Positions 1 through 5,641 of a DNA stretch of 5,641 nt are shown here, piece by piece. Position 1 is the first letter of the stretch. Each line of letters opens with the position of its first letter. Source of the DNA: an uncultured Flammeovirgaceae bacterium (lineage in GTDB: Bacteria; Bacteroidota; Bacteroidia; Cytophagales; Cyclobacteriaceae); assembly GCA_946480685.1 (NCBI GenBank), contig CAMLLI010000334.1, positions 1-5,641 of the forward strand, given 5' to 3'. Made by a program: the position numbers and the translations under genes. The notes beneath the pieces are model-generated. The model saw only the letters and a list, made by a program, of their open reading frames with translations, was not told where the DNA came from and ran no database searches.

Positions 1-860
1 AGATAATTATTTTCAATCAGATCACCAGGCTTCTCAGCGACCATGATGACACGCCACGGTGTATGAAAGTATGGCACCATATCCACCGGTTCATACAAGG
101 TGGTGGCAATCGTGTTTGGTTTATCTTTCTTTAAAGTAAATTTTGTTCGTACATAATTTACCATAGCAGCTTCTGCCAGTGAGGTATATATACCCTCCGG
201 CAATTGCAACGTTAAAGGCCGCTCACTTTGGTCTTGCCAGTCTTTTAGCGGCAACGCTTTCAACGGACCTTGTGCCCATTGTTCATACCACGCTGTTGTA
301 TTCGATGGTAATGTAAATTCGGTTTCCTCTTCGGTAATTCGGTAATATACACCAGTGGGGTTATCGGGGAAATAATAGCGGAATGCAACGCCCTCGTTAT
401 ACGCACGCAAAATGAGGTTCATTCTATACCGTGGATCGCTCTCTTTATAAAAGTGAAGCGTTAGTTCATTGTAGTGGTCCCTTATCGCGCTCCTTTCTCC
501 ATACAGGGGATTCCATGTTTTATCGTTTGAGTGTTCGGTCGCTTTCTCCAGAACCATATCGTCACACCAGTTTCCTGCGTCTGTCTTCAAGGCCAGTGCG
601 AGCTGCGACAAATGGTTATCAAGTTTAATATTCAATTGAGACTCCAGTATTACCGGCTTGTTCTTGTAGAATACGCGGTAGTACATTTTTTTATTACCGG
701 AATTGCCGGTGTGCTGAAAATCAACACGCAGGTTGTTATCGGGTGATCGTAATGTTCGGGTTGGAGCAGCATCCTGCGCAAAACCATGCTGAACTATACC
801 GATCATCAGAATAAGAATGAAGATCCTGTTAAGTCCGAATGGTAAATATAGGTGCTGCAT
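1..860 (-). CDS. Glycoside hydrolase family 97 protein, N-terminal part (runs off left edge)
   Basis: Reading from ATG 860 gives 286 complete codons without a stop; the gene continues past base 1. Residues 1-28 form a type I signal peptide (Arg12, hydrophobic core about 13-23, GFA then QD as cleavage site), so the enzyme should be periplasmic. The rest matches the GH97 N-terminal beta-sandwich: SPDNNLRVDF at 39-48, WNPLYGERSAIRDHYNEL at 116-133, GVAFRYYFP at 157-165, a TEFTLP segment at 180-185, SLAEAAMVNY at 227-236 and TPWRVIMVAEKPGDLIE at 268-284. Known GH97 enzymes are exo-acting alpha-glucosidases (SusB type, inverting) or alpha-galactosidases (retaining). The catalytic barrel with the residues that separate these types is outside the window, so specificity is open. 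An in-frame ATG at 911 would add 17 polar residues and bury the signal peptide, so 860 is preferred. There is no clear Shine-Dalgarno sequence. The gene follows the susC-susD pair after a hairpin and a 231-bp gap, which suggests a role on the imported glycan. Confidence 0.93.
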   Translation of the reverse strand, partial: MQHLYLPFGLNRIFILILMIGIVQHGFAQDAAPTRTLRSPDNNLRVDFQHTGNSGNKKMYYRVFYKNKPVILESQLNIKLDNHLSQLALALKTDAGNWCDDMVLEKATEHSNDKTWNPLYGERSAIRDHYNELTLHFYKESDPRYRMNLILRAYNEGVAFRYYFPDNPTGVYYRITEEETEFTLPSNTTAWYEQWAQGPLKALPLKDWQDQSERPLTLQLPEGIYTSLAEAAMVNYVRTKFTLKKDKPNTIATTLYEPVDMVPYFHTPWRVIMVAEKPGDLIENNY

Positions 861-963
861 CGTTTTGCTGTCCGGGTTTCCGGTGTGGTTGTTATCGAAA
901 CATGTAGCCATTACGTTGGCGTTGATTAAAGCCGTTCAAAATTCTGAAAGCAGGTTAGATAGG

Positions 964-1039
964 GATGCTAATTATAGCTCAAAGGCTATCAATTATGATT
1001 CATTCCCTGAATTTGATAGCGTTATACGGGTTTAGCATC
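964..1039. repeat. Two nested 8-bp inverted repeats in the SusD-GH97 intergenic region
   Basis: An outer pair, GATGCTAA at 964-971 and TTAGCATC at 1032-1039, encloses an inner pair, GCTATCAA at 985-992 and TTGATAGC at 1013-1020. All four arms are perfect. The connecting segments (13 and 11 nt) do not pair well. The element lies between the hairpin after the SusD gene and the GH97 start, in what would be 5' leader or promoter DNA of the GH97 gene. It could be an RNA stem with an internal loop, a regulator-binding region or chance. No known riboswitch or operator was recognised, and no consensus Bacteroidota promoter (TTTG plus TAnnTTTG at proper spacing) was found in the gap. Confidence 0.35.
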
Positions 1040-1050
1040 ACGCTATAAAT

Positions 1051-1079
1051 GTCTCCGGTGCATTTTAAGCACCGGAGAC
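1051..1079 (-). terminator. Hairpin terminator or attenuator after the SusD gene
   Basis: A perfect 11-bp stem (1069-1079 with 1051-1061, GTCTCCGGTGC against GCACCGGAGAC) closes a 7-nt AT-only loop. It begins 12 nt after the SusD stop codon at 1092-1094. On the transcribed strand the stem is followed by ATTTATAG, a weak U tract, so termination may be partial. It probably marks the 3' end of most susC-susD transcripts or lowers read-through into the GH97 gene. It could also serve as a 3' stabilising stem. Confidence 0.75.
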
Positions 1080-1091
1080 TTTAAGGTTGCA

Positions 1092-2828
1092 TTACTCCCA
1101 TCCGGGATTCTGCTTCAGATTTGTATTGAGCTGAATCTGGTTGGTTGGAATCGGAATGAGATAATTCTTCTCCGAAAATTTACGTTCGGTTGCCGGGTCT
1201 GCGAGTACATCGCCATCGGCTGTGAGCGCTGGCGGGTTGGTATATTTCGTTTCGAACTCGGTGCCTTTCCAGCGTACGCCCAGCAAAGGTTTTAGAAGTT
1301 CAATGTGCGCTATATACCACCGTTTCAGGTCGTCCATACGGAAGCCTTCACCCTGCAATTCGATTGCCCGTTCACGTCTGATCTCCTCGCGCATATCCAG
1401 TCCGTTGTCTGATACAAAAGCATTGCTGAGTTTAGGCATCGAAGCGTTTACCCGGTTGCGCACTTTGTTCAGCGATTTATCCAGGTCGGCATCACTGATC
1501 ACACCGTTGCGTTCGAATAGTGCTTCAGCATAGTTCAGGTATACTTCTGCAAGGCGGATCACCGGGTAATCGTAACCTTCCTGTGAGTTGGGTACCTGGC
1601 GCTCCGCTGCCCATTGCTGGTTATTATACCCGGTGATATCGTTGCTCCACGGGTTGTGCGGTGGACGCGCATTCGCGAGGTCTGCCGTACTCCAGTCCCA
1701 GTTGATGTGCCAGTTGGTAGCATTCTGCCAATACGGATAACCCGGTATCATCATATAGTAACGCATGCGGTTATCGCGATTCTGATATTCGGATGCGAGC
1801 GTTGCGCGACTGAATGGTACAGATGTTTTTTCTATCGGCAAACCATCGCTGCACAAATACATATCGGCCATCTTGCGACTCATGTCTGCACCCAACGCTC
1901 CGAATGAAATCTGGTTCGGTATAGTCTTCAGCAGGTTGTTGGATTCATACCGTACGGCCAATATATACTCCTGGTTGGCAGACTTGGTTATTCCTGCCGG
2001 ATTGGACTTCTGGTTCTCCAGTATGAACATATATTTCAGGGCAGAGTCGCCCAGGGCTACCGGCTTGAACAGTGCGTGTACCCCGGCCGTTATAACGGCA
2101 TCACTATTGCTGATGGCTTTATCGAGCAGCGTATTATAGCGGTTTGCATTACCACTTCTGAATTTTTGCCACGTTCCTTCGTAGAGACAGATGCGTCCTA
2201 AAAATGCCTGTGCTGCCTGTTTGCTCACGCGACCTTTATCGCTGGCTGCAATAGCACTTTCGTCTGGCAGGTCAGGTATAGCTTCTTCGAGGTCCTGGAT
2301 AATAAAATCAATTGTCTCATCGCGTGTACTGCGGGCAGCTGTCAGTTCAGGCGAATCGGTTGACAATACATCCCGGATCAGAATTACACCTCCGTATGAA
2401 GTAAGCAGCTTGTCAAAGTATACATACGCCCGGAAGAATTTAGCCTCGGCCACATACACTTTTATAGCTTCCGGATCTTTAAACTCCAGCGCTTTCGCCA
2501 GCAGGTAATTTATATTCCGGATCCAGCGATAGGCATTGTTATAGTTATCATCGTTGGACACAATGGTGTTCGTACCTCTGGCGAATACACCGCGATCGGC
2601 ACCGAGGTCAGAGCCGCTGTGTCCATCACCATTCCCATTGTTAAACGCGCGCAGGTAGTTATAGAAATTATTCGCTGCCAGTTTAAATTGAGTAGCATCG
2701 TTCCAGAATGTAGCATCCGATACGCGGTCCTGCGGTTCCAGGTCCAATGCATCGTTACAACCAAACGGCAGCCCGATGCCTATAGCAATCATCAGAATGG
2801 TGATATATTTTGAATATAGCGTTTTCAT
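1092..2828 (-). CDS. SusD/RagB family nutrient-binding outer-membrane lipoprotein
   Basis: Complete 578-residue gene, normal length for the family. Residues 1-24 are a lipoprotein signal with lipobox LPFGC (Cys24), so the mature protein is a lipid-anchored surface protein. Family landmarks are: start of the SusD fold LDLEPQDRVSDATFW (28-42); the helical repeat signature EAKFFRAYVYFDKLLTSYGG (128-147); the segment MYLCSDGLPI (323-332); YPVIRLAEVYLNYAEAL (421-437); LNKVRNRV (453-460); IRRERAIELQGEGFRMDDLKRW (483-504); and the C-terminal YLIPIPTNQI...NPGW signature (556-577). The protein is expected to bind glycan and act as a hinged lid on the SusC barrel. A Trp-rich stretch at 367-406 may be part of the ligand site. 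It starts 18 nt after the transporter stop; AAGAAG directly abuts the ATG, too close for a standard ribosome site, which is common in this phylum. The two genes are almost certainly co-transcribed. The ligand is unknown. Confidence 0.96.
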   Translation of the reverse strand: MKTLYSKYITILMIAIGIGLPFGCNDALDLEPQDRVSDATFWNDATQFKLAANNFYNYLRAFNNGNGDGHSGSDLGADRGVFARGTNTIVSNDDNYNNAYRWIRNINYLLAKALEFKDPEAIKVYVAEAKFFRAYVYFDKLLTSYGGVILIRDVLSTDSPELTAARSTRDETIDFIIQDLEEAIPDLPDESAIAASDKGRVSKQAAQAFLGRICLYEGTWQKFRSGNANRYNTLLDKAISNSDAVITAGVHALFKPVALGDSALKYMFILENQKSNPAGITKSANQEYILAVRYESNNLLKTIPNQISFGALGADMSRKMADMYLCSDGLPIEKTSVPFSRATLASEYQNRDNRMRYYMMIPGYPYWQNATNWHINWDWSTADLANARPPHNPWSNDITGYNNQQWAAERQVPNSQEGYDYPVIRLAEVYLNYAEALFERNGVISDADLDKSLNKVRNRVNASMPKLSNAFVSDNGLDMREEIRRERAIELQGEGFRMDDLKRWYIAHIELLKPLLGVRWKGTEFETKYTNPPALTADGDVLADPATERKFSEKNYLIPIPTNQIQLNTNLKQNPGWE

Positions 2829-2846
2829 CTTCTTGATTGTTTAGAA

Positions 2847-5641
2847 TTAAAATGTTGCATTCACTCCGAACGTCAGCAGGCGATAGAACGGATATCGCTG
2901 TGCGCCTCCGGTTACGAAGGCAGTTTGCTCAGGATCCCATGCGTCCTTGATCTTTGTCCACTCCCATATATCGTTGGCGGCAGCATATACACGTAATTTG
3001 TCAACACGGATCTTGCGGGTAAGGTCCTGAGACACGGTATATCCTAATACTATATTTTTCAGGCGCACGTACGCACCGTTCTGCATCGACCAATCGGAGA
3101 TCTGGTAATTATACCCACCGTAGCCACCAAAGCCTTTGTTCGTAGCCGTGGTGAGTATAGGAAGTTCTGCATTCGGATTTTCCGGAGTCCAGGTTTTACC
3201 TACCCACCAGTCAGCATGTCCTTGCCAGATTGTACCAAACGGAGTACTCCAGTCTGATCGTCTGTATATATTGCGTTGTCCTACGCCCTGGAACACAGCA
3301 GAGAAATCAAAGTTCTTCCACTCAAATCCCATGTTAATGGCAAACACATAGCGTGGGTCGCTTCTGCCCAGATATACTATATCGCCATCGGCAATCGGAT
3401 TTCCATTAGCATCTTTCTTACCCAACAGGTATTGATTGGCTCCGGCATTCGTAAGCCTGCCGTCTCCATTTATATCCTGGTACATATTTATACCTTTAAT
3501 CATCTGCGTAGCGCCCGGCATATTGGTGATACTGCTGCCCGGTACAAGTGCAGCATAGTCAGCAGCCTGCTGGTCGGTTTGAATGCGACCGTTATACTTC
3601 ACTCCGAAATAAGAGTTGAGCGGATAGCCTTCGATAGTCTGCATACCGGCCGTTACTACATTGGCACCACCATAGTTCACGAGTTTGTTGCTGTTGTCGG
3701 TAAGTGAACCGTTTAAATGATAGGCTATATTTCCAATACGATCTCTCCATCCAAGCGACATCTCCCATCCCCATACTTTCAGCACGCCTATATTTGCTGT
3801 TGGCGCGGTTGCACCCAGCACAGCCGGGTATGTCTGCGGAAGCAACATATTCTTGTTTGTCTTCCAGAAGTAATCGAAGGTTGCCGTCAGGCGGTTGTTC
3901 AGTACACCTATATCTATACCTATATTTTTGCTTTCGATCTTCTCCCAGGTTCTATTCACGCTTACCAGTGTTGACGATGGCGATGCGGTTACGGAACGTG
4001 ATGTATAGCCACCGAGTATCGGACCTGTGTTGTTGAGGTCGATCATTTGTATATAGTCGTATAGTCCTATACCGGCCTGATTACCTACACTTCCCCATGA
4101 TCCGCGTATCTTGAGTTCATCGACAAAAGAAACGTTCTGCATAAAGCTCTCCTGAGACAATCTCCATCCGGCGGATACTCCGGAATAGAATTTCCAACGG
4201 TTATCGGAGTCAAATTTGGATGATCCATCGTAGCGTGCATTGGCTTCAAAGAGATACTTTTCTTTATAGGCATAATTCAAACGACCAAAGAAAGAAGCGA
4301 TGGCCCAATGATAGCGTGTCTCACTGTTGGAGCGTGTTGTATTATCACCAAGACCAAGTCCCAAAGCCGGTACATCGTTGCTCGCCAGGTAAGTGGTGCG
4401 AGTTGAAAAATAATCCAGCTCTTCACGTTCGTAGTTAGTACCTGCTACTACCGCTACACTATGATCGCTCAGCAATATTTTCTTATACTCCAGGTACGCG
4501 TTGGTGTTAACGTACGCATCTTTCATGGTGGCTCTTTCGTAGTATGACTGCGATTGCGCGGGGTTTGCCTGGTACTGGTATGTTTCGGTATAATTATATA
4601 TTTCGGATATATATTTATACTGCGTCTGCATATCGGAAAGCGCCCAGTTATAGCCAGCCTGCGCGATGAGGTTGAGATCTTTTGCGAGGTTGAGTTCTAC
4701 TTTTGTATTGAGGAAAATACGGTTGTTGAATGTTTTGTTTTCACCACCGAGTTCCAGCAACCAGTTACGGGCCGGCTGTGTTCCCCAAGCATAGGGCTTG
4801 CCGTTGATCGTGGCAACCGGGAAACCGGGCTGCGATCCGAAGTTGATCTGATCCTGACGTGTAGGCATAACAACATCATTTTTCTCCAGCGAGATATTCG
4901 TTTCAATCTTCAGTCGTGGTGAGAATGTATAGTCTACCGCGAGACGTGTGTTGTAGCGCTTGCTATAGTTTTCGCCCCATTTCAACATACTTCCGTCATT
5001 GAGGTACCCGAACGACAAACGGTATCCTAAATTATCGTTGCGTGCTGAAAGACTCAGATCGTGTTGATTGGATATAGCGCGACCATTGCCCCACAGCATA
5101 TCGATCGGGTTGGTATCAAAGAATGTATAGTCTTTCACATCCGTGAAACCAATAGTCTCACCTCCTGCTATATATTCGGGTGTGTTCTTATCGATATAGC
5201 TACTCGCAGGGCGGTTGATCCACGCTCTCGCATATTTTGTCCAGATCCAGTTTTCGTCCGGTACCCCTCCCGTTGACGCATTGGATATAGCCTGCAAAAG
5301 ATACTGGCCATACTGATCGCCATTGATAAAGGACGGCTGAAGTCCCATACGCTTTTGAGACACCGAACCGTTGTATTGAATGATCGGTTTGCCGGATTTA
5401 GCTTTCTTCGTAGTAATAAGCACAACACCCCCGGCAGCGCGTGCACCATATATAGCGGCAGACGCATCTTTCAGAAAAGATATATTGTCGATGTCCTGCG
5501 GGTTAATGGAGTTAAGTGCATTTAAACTTACCAGCGGTATACCGTCAACGATCACAAGTGGATCGGCACCATTGGTGGAAGCGGCTCCGCGGATCTGAAA
5601 ATTCCATCCCTCCTGCCCGGGAGCAGCAGAACTTCTGGTAA
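2847..5641 (-). CDS. SusC/RagA family TonB-linked outer-membrane transporter (N-terminus beyond right edge)
   Basis: The reading frame is open from the right edge (first full codon at 5639) to the stop at 2847-2849, giving 930 residues; an in-frame second TAA follows at 2841-2843. The GTG at 5555 is an internal Val, not a start, because the family motif continues upstream (QIRG at about 15-18, then DPLVIVDGIPL at 26-36). The end of the plug carries the SusC signature LKDASAAIYGARAAGGVVLI (56-75). The remainder is the beta-barrel, with a DINGDG calcium-loop-like motif (722-727), FDFSAVFQGVG (777-787), NGAYVRLKNIVLGYT (854-868), and a C-terminal strand ending in Phe as expected for BAM-assembled barrels. 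Missing are the signal peptide, carboxypeptidase-regulatory-like domain and TonB box, roughly 100-200 residues by family length. Role: TonB-powered import of the oligosaccharide presented by the SusD partner just downstream. No frameshift or internal stop was seen. The substrate cannot be read from the sequence. Confidence 0.96.
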   Translation of the reverse strand, partial: TRSSAAPGQEGWNFQIRGAASTNGADPLVIVDGIPLVSLNALNSINPQDIDNISFLKDASAAIYGARAAGGVVLITTKKAKSGKPIIQYNGSVSQKRMGLQPSFINGDQYGQYLLQAISNASTGGVPDENWIWTKYARAWINRPASSYIDKNTPEYIAGGETIGFTDVKDYTFFDTNPIDMLWGNGRAISNQHDLSLSARNDNLGYRLSFGYLNDGSMLKWGENYSKRYNTRLAVDYTFSPRLKIETNISLEKNDVVMPTRQDQINFGSQPGFPVATINGKPYAWGTQPARNWLLELGGENKTFNNRIFLNTKVELNLAKDLNLIAQAGYNWALSDMQTQYKYISEIYNYTETYQYQANPAQSQSYYERATMKDAYVNTNAYLEYKKILLSDHSVAVVAGTNYEREELDYFSTRTTYLASNDVPALGLGLGDNTTRSNSETRYHWAIASFFGRLNYAYKEKYLFEANARYDGSSKFDSDNRWKFYSGVSAGWRLSQESFMQNVSFVDELKIRGSWGSVGNQAGIGLYDYIQMIDLNNTGPILGGYTSRSVTASPSSTLVSVNRTWEKIESKNIGIDIGVLNNRLTATFDYFWKTNKNMLLPQTYPAVLGATAPTANIGVLKVWGWEMSLGWRDRIGNIAYHLNGSLTDNSNKLVNYGGANVVTAGMQTIEGYPLNSYFGVKYNGRIQTDQQAADYAALVPGSSITNMPGATQMIKGINMYQDINGDGRLTNAGANQYLLGKKDANGNPIADGDIVYLGRSDPRYVFAINMGFEWKNFDFSAVFQGVGQRNIYRRSDWSTPFGTIWQGHADWWVGKTWTPENPNAELPILTTATNKGFGGYGGYNYQISDWSMQNGAYVRLKNIVLGYTVSQDLTRKIRVDKLRVYAAANDIWEWTKIKDAWDPEQTAFVTGGAQRYPFYRLLTFGVNATF

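Noticed and set aside
183..194. Perfect 12-bp palindrome GGTATATATACC.
   Set aside because: It lies inside the GH97 coding sequence and encodes part of a conserved segment (Gly-Ile-Tyr-Thr). About one such palindrome is expected by chance in a window of this length.
937..986. Candidate Bacteroidota promoter elements on the minus strand: GAATTTTG (937-944) and TAGCCTTTG (about 979-987).
   Set aside because: The first misses the T of TAnnTTTG and has no TTTG at suitable spacing upstream; the second has three bases instead of two between TA and TTTG. Neither is convincing.
431..1035. Plus-strand open frames of 65-72 codons in the left part.
   Set aside because: Most of this region is the antisense of the GH97 coding sequence, and the rest is the intergenic leader. 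No ribosome site or protein family resemblance was seen.
3276..3707. Long plus-strand open frame (143 codons) opposite the transporter gene, and similar plus-strand frames elsewhere.
   Set aside because: They are antisense to well-supported SusC and SusD genes, show no recognisable domain, and are explained as shadows of those reading frames.
5553..5555. GTG as start codon of the SusC-like gene.
   Set aside because: The frame continues upstream with conserved plug-domain residues (QIRG, DPLV), so this GTG is an internal valine and the true start lies outside the window.

Overview
The window looks like part of a polysaccharide utilisation locus (PUL) from a member of the Bacteroidota. The evidence is an adjacent SusC-type TonB-dependent outer-membrane transporter and SusD-type surface lipoprotein, followed by a glycoside hydrolase family 97 (GH97) enzyme. 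All genes are on the minus strand, so transcription runs from high to low coordinates. Base composition is moderate, and Ile AUA codons are frequent. An environmental lineage such as Chitinophagales or Cytophagales is plausible, but the sequence alone does not settle this.

Layout in transcription order: (1) 5641-2847, SusC/RagA family transporter. Its N-terminus (signal peptide, carboxypeptidase-regulatory-like domain, TonB box and start of the plug) lies beyond the right edge; 930 residues are present, including the end of the plug and the whole barrel. (2) An 18-bp gap. (3) 2828-1092, a complete 578-residue SusD/RagB lipoprotein with lipobox Cys24. (4) 1079-1051, a perfect 11-bp hairpin just after the SusD stop, probably a terminator or attenuator. 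(5) 1050-861, non-coding leader DNA with two nested 8-bp inverted repeats and a small dyad. (6) 860-1, the first 286 residues of a secreted GH97 protein, cut by the left edge before its catalytic barrel. The ORF has no stop inside the window, so it is easily missed.

Expected cooperation: the SusD lipoprotein caps the SusC barrel and captures an oligosaccharide at the surface, SusC imports it using TonB energy, and the GH97 enzyme (alpha-glucosidase or alpha-galactosidase type) trims it in the periplasm. The substrate cannot be fixed here; alpha-glucans (starch, dextran) or alpha-galactosides are the candidates suggested by GH97.

I found no RNA genes, mobile elements, CRISPR arrays or sign of a new defence or mobile system. 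The most interesting unexplained structure is the SusD-to-GH97 intergenic region.
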